The notes beneath the pieces were generated by a model. The model saw only the letters and a program-made list of their open reading frames with translations. It did no database searches and was not told where the DNA came from. From the NCBI GenBank assembly GCA_036513895.1, contig DATBYF010000048.1, positions 8,950-72,949 of the forward strand: 64,000 nucleotides of DNA, in the 5' to 3' direction. Shown piece by piece: positions 1-9,560 of the stretch (positions are counted from its first letter, which is position 1; the number at the start of each line of letters is the position of its first letter). The position numbers were made by a program, and so were the translations under genes. This DNA comes from Palsa-147 sp036513895 (GTDB lineage: Bacteria > Acidobacteriota > Terriglobia > Acidiferrales > UBA7541).

Positions 1-214
1 ACGTGGCTCGCGATTGCTTCCCGCAATGGCATGATAAAAGCCAAGGCAGTCTCCAACGTATCGGAAGCGCAATTCGAACAAAGCGGGACGAACGCGCCAG
101 CGAATCTAAGCAAGGGAAGAAAAGAAGTCAAGCCGATTATCGAAAATGCGTGCGTATATCGCCTAGTTCGTGTATCCTTCCGCGCGTTCTGCCAGTTCCC
201 TACCGGAGTTCTCG

Positions 215-1090
215 ATGCCTCGGCCCGAGAATCGGCCCGCCACCACTTCACTTAAGCAGCCCGCGAATTCTCCGGCAGCGACCCCCATCCCATCGCCAAT
301 CCTGACACCTGCGGCGCAAGTGGACGCGCTCACGGGCGATCCAAATTTCATGACGTCATTGGCCCGCGGCCTCGTCGTCATTCAAGCTTTCTCCGAAAGA
401 GACCGCCGCCAAACAATTTCGCAACTTAGCGTAAAGACTGGGTTGTCGCGTGCCGCCGTGCGGCGATGCGTGTACACATTGGTGAAGCTCGGTTTTGCCG
501 GAACTGACGACGGCCGCCATTTCCATCTACGTCCTAGAGTTCTGACGCTTGGCCACGCATACATCTCCTCGATGCCCCTTGCGTCCGCAGCACAGCCGGT
601 GCTCGAGCATTTGAGCCACCTTCTTCACGAATCGAGTTCAATCGCAACGCTGGACGGCCTGGAAATTATTTACGTGGCACGCGCGAGCGCAACGCGAATC
701 ATGTCCATTGATCTGGGTGTTGGCAGCCGCTTGCCGGCATTTTGCACATCCATGGGCCGCGTTTTGCTCGCGAATCTGCCGGCCGAAGAACTCGAATCGT
801 GTCTCGCGCGCATCGAGTACACGCCGCACACGGATCGCACTGTAAGTAGTGCAGAAAAGCTGCGGCAAGTACTCCGATCGGTTCAACGCAATGAATACGC
901 GATCGTTGATCAGGAATTAGAACTTGGCCTGCGCTCGATGGCAGTGCCGATTCGAAATCCGATGGGCAAGGTGGTTGCGGCGCTCAACGTCGGCGCGCAC
1001 GCGCAGCGCGTCTCGATTCAGGAGTTGCAGAATCGCTTTCTTCCCCATTTGCAGGCGGCGGCACAGGAGTTCTCGATGCTGCTTCGGTGA
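215..1090 (+). CDS. IclR-family transcriptional regulator, PcaR/PobR-like
   Basis: The protein has an N-terminal winged helix-turn-helix (about residues 50-105, containing ISQLSVKTGLSRAAVRRCV) and a C-terminal IclR effector-binding domain (from about residue 115, with IYVARASATRIMSIDLGVGS and FCTSMGRVLLA). The wording resembles the PcaR/PcaU/PobR branch that controls protocatechuate and 4-hydroxybenzoate catabolism. The ATG at 215 is chosen because a GGAG lies at 205-208; a GTG at 170 would extend the same frame by 15 residues without a visible ribosome site. An MFS transporter starts 6 bases after its stop. It probably senses an aromatic acid made by the downstream genes (4-hydroxybenzoate or protocatechuate). 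The ligand is inferred from context only. Bases 1-214 hold no gene I can support. Confidence 0.87.
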   Translation: MPRPENRPATTSLKQPANSPAATPIPSPILTPAAQVDALTGDPNFMTSLARGLVVIQAFSERDRRQTISQLSVKTGLSRAAVRRCVYTLVKLGFAGTDDGRHFHLRPRVLTLGHAYISSMPLASAAQPVLEHLSHLLHESSSIATLDGLEIIYVARASATRIMSIDLGVGSRLPAFCTSMGRVLLANLPAEELESCLARIEYTPHTDRTVSSAEKLRQVLRSVQRNEYAIVDQELELGLRSMAVPIRNPMGKVVAALNVGAHAQRVSIQELQNRFLPHLQAAAQEFSMLLR

Positions 1091-1096
1091 CCGCGC

Positions 1097-2368
1097 ATGG
1101 CTGATACATCTCCATCATCGAGGCGCTACGAAAGTTCGCTGGTCGCGATGCTTTTCGTCACCTGGGGCACCGTCTTTCTCGACCGCATGGCGCAGCTTTA
1201 TCTCGCTCCGTACATTGCGCCCGAATTCAATCTGAGCCACGAGCAAATCGGATTGCTCGCGTCCGTTCTTGCAATTACCTGGGCGATTTCGACATTATTT
1301 TTCGGCGCGCTTTCGGATCGTGTGGGGCGCAGGCCGATTCTGATTCCCGCGGTGTTCGCGTTTTCGCTGCTGTCGTGGCTTTCGGGAACGGTCCATTCCT
1401 ACCACCAACTCTTGCTGGTTCGCGCGCTGATGGGAATCGCAGAAGGCCCGACGTGGTCGATCATGACGGCGCTCGTCGAAGAATCGTCATCTCCCGAGCG
1501 GCGAGGAAGAAATATCGGAATTGTGGTGAGCGCCGGCGCTCTCGTCGGACTTGCGGCGACGCCGATTCTGACCACCCAGATTGCTGCGCATTTTGGGTGG
1601 CGCTGGGCGTTTTTCGTGGCGGGGATTCCCGGCTTCATCACTGGCCTGCTCATTTGGCGATTTGTTAAGGAGCCGGCGAAAAAGGAAGGCGGCGAATTTC
1701 ACGGCCACAAACCGCGGCTAGGAGATTACGTTTCGATTCTGCGCTACCGCAACATCTGGCTTTGCTGCATTGGCGCGACGGGATTCATCGGATGGCTGTT
1801 TTTGAACAGTGTTTTCGCGCCGCTTTACATCACGGAAGTGGCACACCAATCCGGGACGACTGCCGGCTTTCTTCTCGGCGCTTCCGGCCTGGGAAGTTTC
1901 ATCCTCGGATTTCTGCTTCCGTCGCTCTCCGACCGGTGGGGACGCAAGCCGGTGCTGTTGCTGATGGCCGCGATGTCGGCAATCGTGCCGCTGGCGCTTT
2001 CGTTTCGGCCTCTCTATGCGTTCCCGTGGATATTGGCCGCCATTATTTTTCTTACAAACGCGGGCCAAGGGATAGCAGCGCTCGTGATGGTTGTCATCCC
2101 TACGGAAAGTGTGCCCCCGCAATTCGCTGCAACTTCCATTGGACTCGCGACGCTCTCAGGCGAAGTATTTGGCGCGACCGTAGCTCCGGTTCTCGGTGGC
2201 GCGCTCGCGCAAACGCACGGCTTGGCCGCTCCACTGTGGATGTCGGCGGGCGGCGCGGCAATCGTTTTTCTTTCCGCATTGTTTTTGACAGAAAGCTCGA
2301 AAGTTAAAAACGCGCGGCTGCAGGCCGAGGCCGTGCGTGCCGATTCTGTGAGGAGCGCGACATCGTGA
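1097..2368 (+). CDS. MFS transporter, probably for an aromatic substrate
   Basis: This 423-residue protein has about twelve hydrophobic segments and the MFS signature loop GALSDRVGRRP (residues 70-80) between the second and third helices, with the related LSDRWGRKP in the second half. It is an inner-membrane secondary transporter. It starts 6 bases after the IclR regulator gene, so the two are probably co-transcribed and translationally coupled. Position at the head of an aromatic-ketone cluster suggests uptake of a hydroxylated aromatic acid or ketone. Members of this superfamily also export drugs and carry sugars, and the substrate cannot be read from the sequence. Confidence 0.88.
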   Translation: MADTSPSSRRYESSLVAMLFVTWGTVFLDRMAQLYLAPYIAPEFNLSHEQIGLLASVLAITWAISTLFFGALSDRVGRRPILIPAVFAFSLLSWLSGTVHSYHQLLLVRALMGIAEGPTWSIMTALVEESSSPERRGRNIGIVVSAGALVGLAATPILTTQIAAHFGWRWAFFVAGIPGFITGLLIWRFVKEPAKKEGGEFHGHKPRLGDYVSILRYRNIWLCCIGATGFIGWLFLNSVFAPLYITEVAHQSGTTAGFLLGASGLGSFILGFLLPSLSDRWGRKPVLLLMAAMSAIVPLALSFRPLYAFPWILAAIIFLTNAGQGIAALVMVVIPTESVPPQFAATSIGLATLSGEVFGATVAPVLGGALAQTHGLAAPLWMSAGGAAIVFLSALFLTESSKVKNARLQAEAVRADSVRSATS

Positions 2369-2544
2369 AAAGCAATGAGGATCTCGCAAACGACAGCCTC
2401 ATCTGGATGTGGACGCAGAATTGATTTTCCCGATGTTGCTGATCAGAAATCATAATTGGTCCGTCGGAATTGAAAGGATGTAGTCGAATCTTGGGAGAGC
2501 GGATAAGCGGTGGCCGATATTCGCACGTTCGCTCGATTAAAGTC

Positions 2545-2574
2545 TTGACAACTTCTCGCGTTGCGCGTTAATTC
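2545..2574 (+). promoter_or_regulatory. sigma-70-type promoter for the TonB-dependent receptor
   Basis: A perfect -35 hexamer TTGACA (2545-2550) is followed after 18 bases by TAATTC (2569-2574). It lies about 85 bases before the receptor start in the 290-base gap after the MFS gene, and an AAGGAG ribosome site sits at 2647-2652, 6 bases before the ATG. Confidence 0.55.
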
Positions 2575-2658
2575 TTTTGCCCATTGCGGGTGTTGTTGTC
2601 ACAAAAGTGAGGGTTTCTCCAAATCCTAGCACCGAGTCTTTCCCAGAAGGAGCGGATC

Positions 2659-5600
2659 ATGAGGCTACGTTTGGGTGTGTTGGCCGTTCTTGGTCTTGCC
2701 GGTATTTTGGGCGCTGCAAACTCCTCGTTTGCGCAAGCCAGCTTCGCTCAGCTCAACGGCACGGTCACAGACGAAAGCGGCGGAGCAGTGGCGAAGGCTT
2801 CGGTCTCGGCGCGCGAGTTGGACACGAACCTCTCGTACACCACAACCACCGGAGACGCGGGCTTCTATGTTTTCCCGAAATTGGAGCCGGGACGCTACGA
2901 GCTAAAGGTGTCCTTCACGGGCTTCGCGAATTACACGCAAACGGGACTCGCACTCACCGTCGGCCAGTCCGCAACAGTAAACGTCACGCTGAAAATCGCA
3001 TCAAAGGGTGAACAGCTCGTCGTCACAAGCGAAGCGCCAGTGATCGAGCCGACGCGCACCGAAGTCAGCCAGGTAATTGACACGAAGCAAATTGATTCAC
3101 TGCCTATCAGCGGCCGCCTGTTTACGGACTTTGCGCTTCTGACTCCTGGAGTTGCCACCGGCCGGACCAGCCTGCAATCCACGATCACGGAATTCGAAGT
3201 GACCCGCGTCTCCTTTGCCGGCATGCGCGACCTCAGCAATGAAGTCACCGTGGACGGCGCAGACAACATCAATACCGCGACGGGCTCGCAGCGCTCCACG
3301 CCTCCGCAGGAAGCAGTAAGCGAATTTCGCGTCGTCAACAATAGCTTCGGCGCGGAATATGGCCGCGCGCTCGGCGGAATCGTTAACATCGTTACGAAAT
3401 CCGGCGGGAATGATTTCCACGGTTCGATTTACGACTATTTGCAAAACAACGCCACTGATGCGCGCTCGCTCCTGCAGCCAGCGCCGGAAGGTGATGCCTT
3501 GCGCCAGAATCAATTCGGCGCAACGGTAGGCGGTCCGATCAAGAAAGATAAGACTTTCTTCTTCGCGAATTATGAGGGACAGCGACGCGGCGAATCTCCG
3601 ACGTATCCGACCACGCTGATTGAACCGGTAACGCTGCTTGATGGAACGCAGACAACAAATCTGGGGCTCGTCGATGCAGCCAAAGCGGCACTAGGAATCG
3701 CCCCTGAGAACGTGAACATTTTGAAGACGAAGGACAATGATTACGGAATCGTCAAAATCGATCACCAATTCAATGCGGACAATCACCTGTCCATCCGGTA
3801 CGGGGTCGAAGACGCCCGCGACCTCAATCAACTTGTCGGCAGCACGCTCGACGGCGGCGGCATCGGAGCGCCCAGCAGCGGGCACAATGTATTCCTTCGC
3901 GACCAGTCGCTCGTCGGAGACATCTCCTCCACGCTGAAACCAAACCTAGTGAACAGCTTCCTCGCACAGTGGGCGCGCCGGCACTACAACTTCCCCGGAA
4001 CTACCGGCCAACCAAACCTAGATATTCCAAACACGCTATTATTCGGGCACAACTTTGGCGTCCTCGATGCAATTTACGAGAGCCGCGCGCAATTTTCAGA
4101 TTCTTTGGCTTGGGTGAAGGGCAATCACGTTGCGAAGTTTGGGGTAGATTTTAATTACGTCGAGAATTTCGTCATTTGGCCCGGCTTTACGCCGATGCGC
4201 ATCGTCCTACCTGGGCTTAACTGCCTCGTCGACTTTGCAAACTCCGTCACCGCTATCGCAAATCCGCTCGGGCCGTTCATCGCCTCGGCTCCCGCCGATG
4301 GCCCCTGCCCGACATCCGGAGGATTCCCATCGGTTCCCGGCCCGAATCCCCTGGATCCGCTCAATGGCGTGCCGATCGTTTTCTGGGGCGACCCGGTCGG
4401 GAGCGGCACGGTCATGCCGGGATTCCAGCCGCCAGCGATTCCGACAAACTGGCAGAACGCCTACCTGCCGTCTCAGGCGGTCAACTTCTCGGAAACGCTT
4501 AACCACAGCTACTATGGCTTCTACGCGCAAGATCAATGGCGATTGTCGCCGAAGTTTACGGTTAACTACGGCTTGCGTTACGACTTTGAAGCTGGACTCT
4601 CAAAGCAAATCAATCCTGACTATAAAGGATTTCAGCCTCGCATTGGTTTCGCTTATTCGCCGGATACCAAGACCGTTATCCGCGCGGGTTTTGGACTCTT
4701 TGACGATCGATACAACCTGTCTTTCCTGTTCATCACGCAGCCGCAACGTCCTAATACGATTCCCGGAGAAACATTGCCTGGCATTAGGCAGGGAGCGGAC
4801 TCGGCAACATGGGTTCTGAACCAGCTGTCACCGGGCCCTCCGAATCCTGGCGGTCAAGTGATTCTTCCAGCGCAGGCGGCGGCGACTTTGGTGACCTCTG
4901 GCGTAGTGCCCCCGGAATATCTCACAGGTGCTAACAATCAAACCGTTACGGCGGGCTCGGGAATGGTCGACCACGCCAGCCGGATTCCATACTCGGAGCA
5001 AGCCAACATCGAAATTGATCGTGAGATCGGCCACGGCTTGGCAATCAGCGCTGGATACCTCTTCGTCGCCGCGCATAAACTGGTTCGCGCCGAAGATTTA
5101 AACGTTTGCCCGCCAGATGGCGCTCCTGCCAGCACTACTGTCCCGGCCATCACTCCCGGGACACCGGGTTGCACGCCTGGACCGGCATCGGCAATTCCGC
5201 CGGACTGGCCCGCGGGAAAGGCATATTTCTACAATGGGAATCCCGGCGGCTCGGTCGCGTACACCAATGCCGGCCTTCTGTACTTCACGGACAACTCCGG
5301 AAATTCCATCTATCACGGCCTAACGCTTCAGGTAAGCGAGAGGATCAAGAACTTCAGCCTGAACGCGAACTACACCTTCTCGCACACGTTGGATGATGGA
5401 ACTTTTACCACGTTCGTCAGCACACCTCAGGACCTGTATGACCGGGCTGCGGAACGAGCGAACTCGAACCAGGACGTCCGCCACCGGTTCATTACGAACT
5501 TCACCGCCGAGGGCCCGAAAGAGAGCTTCCTGCGGAAGTTTGCGTTCAGCAGCATCATCACACTGCAAACGGGACGGCCATTTACGGACTTCGTGGGTTT

Positions 5601-6045
5601 CGATGCGAACGGCGATACCAATCCGGTTACGGACCGCGTCGGGCTTGAGCCAAGAAACTCCTACTACGGCGATCCACTTTACTCTTGGGACCTTCGGCTC
5701 TCTCGCTACTTCCAGATCAGAGAGCGGCTGCGATTGGATCTGATGGTTGATGCGTTCAATGTGCTCAATCGGCCGAATGTGGACGAAGTCACTTCTGTGT
5801 ATGGCGCCGCGGTCTTCTGCGGAACCGGCCCCGTACCGATGCGCTACAAAGACGCAGGGACGCTCGCGGCCCAGCAAGAAGCAATTGCTTTCGACACAGG
5901 AACTGGACCTCCAACTTGCCCTGGATTCGGTGGTACAGGTTTGGGACTGACGCCGGCTCCTCCAGTGCCGAACTCTTTGTTCGGCACGCCGAGAACGATG
6001 CTGAATCCGCGCCAGTTCCAGTTCGCGGCGAAGTTCTCGTTTTAA
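2659..6045 (+). CDS. Oar-like TonB-dependent outer-membrane receptor
   Basis: The 1128-residue protein starts with a signal peptide (residues 1 to about 26). Next come a carboxypeptidase-regulatory-like beta-sandwich (about 32-115, starting QLNGTVTDESGGAVAKA), a plug domain (about 135-245, with ISGRLFTDFALLTPGV and GRALGGIVNIVTKSGGNDFHG) and a long beta-barrel ending in phenylalanine (AAKFSF), as expected for an outer-membrane barrel. No secretin/TonB N-terminal signalling domain is seen. This architecture is expanded in Acidobacteriota and usually takes up oligosaccharides or other large nutrients. A strong AAGGAG and a TTGACA promoter precede it. It sits between the MFS transporter and the catabolic enzymes, so import of lignin-derived or plant aromatics is possible but unproven. 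Confidence 0.9.
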   Translation: MRLRLGVLAVLGLAGILGAANSSFAQASFAQLNGTVTDESGGAVAKASVSARELDTNLSYTTTTGDAGFYVFPKLEPGRYELKVSFTGFANYTQTGLALTVGQSATVNVTLKIASKGEQLVVTSEAPVIEPTRTEVSQVIDTKQIDSLPISGRLFTDFALLTPGVATGRTSLQSTITEFEVTRVSFAGMRDLSNEVTVDGADNINTATGSQRSTPPQEAVSEFRVVNNSFGAEYGRALGGIVNIVTKSGGNDFHGSIYDYLQNNATDARSLLQPAPEGDALRQNQFGATVGGPIKKDKTFFFANYEGQRRGESPTYPTTLIEPVTLLDGTQTTNLGLVDAAKAALGIAPENVNILKTKDNDYGIVKIDHQFNADNHLSIRYGVEDARDLNQLVGSTLDGGGIGAPSSGHNVFLRDQSLVGDISSTLKPNLVNSFLAQWARRHYNFPGTTGQPNLDIPNTLLFGHNFGVLDAIYESRAQFSDSLAWVKGNHVAKFGVDFNYVENFVIWPGFTPMRIVLPGLNCLVDFANSVTAIANPLGPFIASAPADGPCPTSGGFPSVPGPNPLDPLNGVPIVFWGDPVGSGTVMPGFQPPAIPTNWQNAYLPSQAVNFSETLNHSYYGFYAQDQWRLSPKFTVNYGLRYDFEAGLSKQINPDYKGFQPRIGFAYSPDTKTVIRAGFGLFDDRYNLSFLFITQPQRPNTIPGETLPGIRQGADSATWVLNQLSPGPPNPGGQVILPAQAAATLVTSGVVPPEYLTGANNQTVTAGSGMVDHASRIPYSEQANIEIDREIGHGLAISAGYLFVAAHKLVRAEDLNVCPPDGAPASTTVPAITPGTPGCTPGPASAIPPDWPAGKAYFYNGNPGGSVAYTNAGLLYFTDNSGNSIYHGLTLQVSERIKNFSLNANYTFSHTLDDGTFTTFVSTPQDLYDRAAERANSNQDVRHRFITNFTAEGPKESFLRKFAFSSIITLQTGRPFTDFVGFDANGDTNPVTDRVGLEPRNSYYGDPLYSWDLRLSRYFQIRERLRLDLMVDAFNVLNRPNVDEVTSVYGAAVFCGTGPVPMRYKDAGTLAAQQEAIAFDTGTGPPTCPGFGGTGLGLTPAPPVPNSLFGTPRTMLNPRQFQFAAKFSF

Positions 6046-6431
6046 GGCTGCATAGGCGCGATTTTCGGCGTATAGGCAGTCGCGCAGAACGCAAAAATAA
6101 GAGAGCAGGCAGAACCTCGGCGCGCATCAAATCGGTGCGCGCTGCAGCAGGTTAACTTCGTACCGGTCTAGTCGTCAGACATTCCGTCAAATTTTGACCG
6201 CCATGAACGCCGGTCATGGATCGTGACGAAACGACGGGGTGCAGATTTCGTTCGGTGGGAACATGCGGCTGTCTGACTGTATCGCGAAGCAAGCCCGCCG
6301 TGGCCGTAACACGACACATACCTCGACGAACTCGTCCTTCTTCCCAGCACCGGAGGCTTTTCTAATGGCAGTCTTCGTGTTGTTCACAGATCCTGGCACA
6401 ATGGCGGCGCGTGGCAAACGTGCAAACGTAG
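6046..6431. other. intergenic stretch, nothing recognised
   Basis: These 386 bases separate the receptor from the RutB-like gene. I see no gene with a ribosome site, no convincing promoter hexamers and no strong terminator hairpin. The promoter of the downstream catabolic operon should lie here but I cannot place it. Confidence 0.4.
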
Positions 6432-7133
6432 ATGCTGAAACTCAGCGCTAAACCGGAACCGATCGAAATTGATCCCGCGAAATCTGCGATCGTCGTGGTC
6501 GATATGCAGAATGCGTTCGCGAGCAAGGGCGGGACACTCGACATCGCGGGAGTGGATCTATCCGACGCGCCACGCGTGGTCCGTACGATTCGCCGCGTCC
6601 TCGATGCCGCTCGATCGGTCCGCATGCAGATTGTCTATCTCCAAATGGCCTACAAGCCGGACTTGAGCAACGCCGGAGGACCGCATTCCCCGAATGGCTA
6701 CAAGGAACTGGCGATGACGCTGATGCGTTCGAAGCCAGAGCTTAGCGGAAAGCTTCTGACCGAAGGAACGTGGGACAGTAAAATCGTCGACGAACTAGCG
6801 CCGCAGCCCGGAGACCTCGTCGTGGTCAAAACGAGATACAGCGGGTTCGCGAGCACAACTCTCGATTCGCAGCTCCGCGTGCGCGGCATTCGGTATCTGA
6901 TTCTTGCGGGCGTCGCGGCGAATGTGTGCGTCGAGTCGACGCTGCGCGACGCCTATTTTCACGATTACTGGCCCATCCTTGTGGCCGACGCCACTATGGC
7001 CGCGGGCGGACAGGCCATTTACGATGCCACGTTGTTCAACGTCGAATCTTTTTTCGGCTGGAGCGTGAAATCGGAAGAGCTGTGCATGGCTCTGTGTGAG
7101 CGAAGGGGACAAGCGGCTCGTGTGGACGGCTGA
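6432..7133 (+). CDS. isochorismatase-family amidohydrolase, RutB-like
   Basis: This 233-residue cysteine hydrolase shows the family catalytic residues Asp24 (VVVDMQNAF), Lys133 (VVVKTRYSGF) and Cys166 (AANVCVEST). Spacing and flanking text, including GGPHSPNGYKE and FNVESFFGW, closely resemble ureidoacrylate amidohydrolase RutB of the Rut pyrimidine pathway. The rest of that pathway is absent here. The gene overlaps the following HyuA-like gene by 38 bases, so the two are translationally linked. Known relatives cleave carbamoyl groups, for example N-carbamoylsarcosine made by ATP-dependent hydantoinases, so a role next to HyuA/HyuB-type proteins has precedent. In this cluster it could instead remove a carbamoyl or amide group from an aromatic side product. 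Family assignment is firm; the substrate is unknown. Confidence 0.85.
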   Translation: MLKLSAKPEPIEIDPAKSAIVVVDMQNAFASKGGTLDIAGVDLSDAPRVVRTIRRVLDAARSVRMQIVYLQMAYKPDLSNAGGPHSPNGYKELAMTLMRSKPELSGKLLTEGTWDSKIVDELAPQPGDLVVVKTRYSGFASTTLDSQLRVRGIRYLILAGVAANVCVESTLRDAYFHDYWPILVADATMAAGGQAIYDATLFNVESFFGWSVKSEELCMALCERRGQAARVDG

Positions 7134-9129
7134 CATCGACGTTGGCGGGACGCTCACCGACGGCTTATTCACCGGCGGAAACGAAATCGTTTCCGTCAAA
7201 GTTGACACGACTCCGCACGACCTGACTTTTTGCCTGTTTGATTGCCTCACGCAAGCAGCTACGAAGCTCGATTTCCCCAACGTTGCTTCGTTTCTCGAAG
7301 TGGTCGAATTGATTCGATGGTCCACGACGATTACGTCGAACGTGTTGGCAGAGCTGCGCGGCCCGCGCATCGGTTTGCTAATTTCGGCTGGCAACGAGAC
7401 GACTCTCTACGGCAATGAGCCCTGCACGACGGTCTTGAATCGTCTGATATCTGAACGCGATGTAATTGGACTGAACGGCTCGGCGAGTGACGTTGACGTC
7501 ATGAACGCTGCTCGCGCGCTTCTTGAAAGCGGCTCCCGGCGCATCTGCGTCAGCCTAAAAGGCTCGCACGGAAATCCCGATCGGGAGCTCGCATTCAAGC
7601 GAACCATCGACCAACAATATCCTGACCACTTCCTGGGGTCCGTGCCGGTTCTCGCGGGTAGCGATATCTCGAAAAGTGCTGACGATCGCACGCGAACATA
7701 TTGCGCGCTGATCAATGCCTACACGCATGGGGCATTGGCGGCAACGCTCTTCAAGGCAGAAGATGATCTGCGGGAAACTGCCGGTTATGCCGGGTCGTTC
7801 CTCGTAAGCCACATCAATGGCGGCGTCGCAGGCGTTTCGAAAACCAAGGCGATCGACACAATCGAGTCAGGTCCAGTCCTGGGTATTCTCGCCGGCTCTA
7901 CTTTCGCGAAGGCCTACGGATTCCGCGACGCAATCGCGATGGATATCGGCGGCACGACGGCGAAAGTCAGCGTCCTCCGAAATTCCGAGCCGATGTACCG
8001 AAAGCCGGCCGACCTCTTCGGAATTCCGGTCGAGATTTCACTTCCCTACTTGCGCTCGATCGCTCTTGGCGGCGGAAGCGTTGTGAAATCAGTAGGAGAC
8101 GCTCGATCTCCCGCTATTCAGCTCGGTCCCGAAAGCATGGGGTCCTATCCCGGCCCCGCGTGTTACGCACTCGGCGGCGATCAGCCCACGCTTACTGACG
8201 CACTTGTTGCGGCTGGGCTGATTAATCCTGAATATTTCCTGGGGGGCACGAAACTCATCGATCGCGAACTGGCTCGCAAAGCCATCCAAGAATCCATCGC
8301 GCGGCCGCTTGGTCTTTCTGTTGAAGGCGCGTGTCGCACGATTATCGGATCGGCGTTCGAGTTGGTGGCGAACGTCATCGCCGGCGCTCACGTTGAACTG
8401 AAACTCGATTTTTCGAAGTTCCCTCTTTTTGCCTATGGTGGAAATGGAGGCCTTTTTGCCTGCGGCGTCGCAGAAAAGGCCGGGTTGTCGAGCGTCCGGA
8501 TTTTCTCGCTTGGGCCTGTATTCAGCGCGTTCGGCTCCTCGGTCTCGGATATCGTCCACGTCTACGAGCGCGCTCTTCCCGCAGAATCGGTTACAGACGC
8601 GACCGCCGCTCGCTTTCGCCAGATTCTCGACGAAATGAAGACCGACGCTGCAAAAGATCTTCTGGGCGAAGGAATCAAGCCACACAATTTGAGTTACACG
8701 ATCGAATTTGAAATATCAAGGGACGACCGGCATTCGGTATCTGTTGTCGTTTTAGAGACGGCACTCAGGAGTGCAGAAGAACTGAAAACTGCGCTAACGG
8801 TCGCGGTCACCGCTGCCGGAGAAAATCAGTCCACGCCGGGTATTCTCGAACTTCTTCGAGTGCGGGTACGAAAGGAAATGTCGAAGCCACGACTGACCGA
8901 GCTTGCATTGCAAGGTTCCGATTCTTCCGACGCGCTCATCGGAACGCGCGAAGTTTTCTGGGGCAGCTGTAGCGGCCAGGCAAAAATCTACCGCTGGGAA
9001 TCTCTGCTGCCCGGCAATCGCGTGGATGGCTGCGCGATTCTCGAAGGCGTCAATACAACATACTTTGTGCCCGAAGACTGGACGATGGTGGTAGACAGCT
9101 ATGGAAATGGAGATTTGAGCCGGCGGTAG
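7096..9129 (+). CDS. HyuA-like ATPase subunit of acetophenone-carboxylase-type enzyme (first copy)
   Basis: The 677-residue protein belongs to the hydantoinase A/oxoprolinase family. It carries two phosphate-binding motifs of the actin-like ATPase fold: DVGGTLTDG near the N-terminus and MDIGGTTAKVSV in the middle, plus a typical family stretch GPESMGSYPGPACYALGG. The family activates a carbonyl or amide substrate with ATP. In acetophenone carboxylase two different HyuA-like subunits occur together with a HyuB-like and a small zinc subunit, which is exactly the gene content here. The GTG start at 7096 lies inside the upstream RutB-like gene; another GTG at 7123 is possible. The protein is divergent from the second HyuA-like copy at 9557, so the two are not a recent duplication. 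Confidence 0.83.
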   Translation: MSEGDKRLVWTADIDVGGTLTDGLFTGGNEIVSVKVDTTPHDLTFCLFDCLTQAATKLDFPNVASFLEVVELIRWSTTITSNVLAELRGPRIGLLISAGNETTLYGNEPCTTVLNRLISERDVIGLNGSASDVDVMNAARALLESGSRRICVSLKGSHGNPDRELAFKRTIDQQYPDHFLGSVPVLAGSDISKSADDRTRTYCALINAYTHGALAATLFKAEDDLRETAGYAGSFLVSHINGGVAGVSKTKAIDTIESGPVLGILAGSTFAKAYGFRDAIAMDIGGTTAKVSVLRNSEPMYRKPADLFGIPVEISLPYLRSIALGGGSVVKSVGDARSPAIQLGPESMGSYPGPACYALGGDQPTLTDALVAAGLINPEYFLGGTKLIDRELARKAIQESIARPLGLSVEGACRTIIGSAFELVANVIAGAHVELKLDFSKFPLFAYGGNGGLFACGVAEKAGLSSVRIFSLGPVFSAFGSSVSDIVHVYERALPAESVTDATAARFRQILDEMKTDAAKDLLGEGIKPHNLSYTIEFEISRDDRHSVSVVVLETALRSAEELKTALTVAVTAAGENQSTPGILELLRVRVRKEMSKPRLTELALQGSDSSDALIGTREVFWGSCSGQAKIYRWESLLPGNRVDGCAILEGVNTTYFVPEDWTMVVDSYGNGDLSRR

Positions 9130-9173
9130 AATACGAGACCAAGTCCGGATTCAATTTTTGCGGGAAGGCATAT

Positions 9174-9560
9174 ATGCCACAAGAATCGCAAAGCAAAATT
9201 CGAATCACTGAGCATCTCGATCTCGATGTGGACCACGAGGAATGGCTGTGTAATCGCTGCGGGCGCACTTTGGGCCCAGCCCGCGAGAATTACAAAAAGG
9301 GCTGCCTGTTATACGAACGCGACCCCCGCGAAATTCACCCGCCCATCGTCACCGGAAGCTTCAATTTTTCTCCGGATCCGCTCTGGGTCCGCATCGTCGA
9401 ATTCTATTGCCCCGGCTGCGGCACCCAGATCGAAACCGAATACCTGCCTCCCGGCCATCCGATCACGCACGATATCGAACTCGATCTCGACAAACTCAAA
9501 GAGCGCCTCCGCAAAGGTGAATTCGTAATTCGCGCGGAGCGGCTCGAGGTCACGGAATGA
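9174..9560 (+). CDS. small zinc-ribbon subunit, acetone carboxylase gamma / Apc small-subunit type
   Basis: The 128-residue protein has two cysteine pairs, Cys26/Cys29 (CNRCG) and Cys79/Cys82 (CPGCG), that would bind one zinc. The rest resembles the small subunit of acetone and acetophenone carboxylases (for example RIVEFYCPGCGTQIETEYLPPGHP). This subunit is not found in simple hydantoinases or 5-oxoprolinases, so its presence argues that the cluster encodes a carboxylase. Its stop overlaps the next start by 4 bases (ATGA), so expression is coupled to the second HyuA-like subunit. Confidence 0.85.
   Translation: MPQESQSKIRITEHLDLDVDHEEWLCNRCGRTLGPARENYKKGCLLYERDPREIHPPIVTGSFNFSPDPLWVRIVEFYCPGCGTQIETEYLPPGHPITHDIELDLDKLKERLRKGEFVIRAERLEVTE

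Noticed and set aside
1..214. Short open frames at the window start
   Set aside because: They lack ribosome sites and family resemblance, and overlap the regulator's upstream region.
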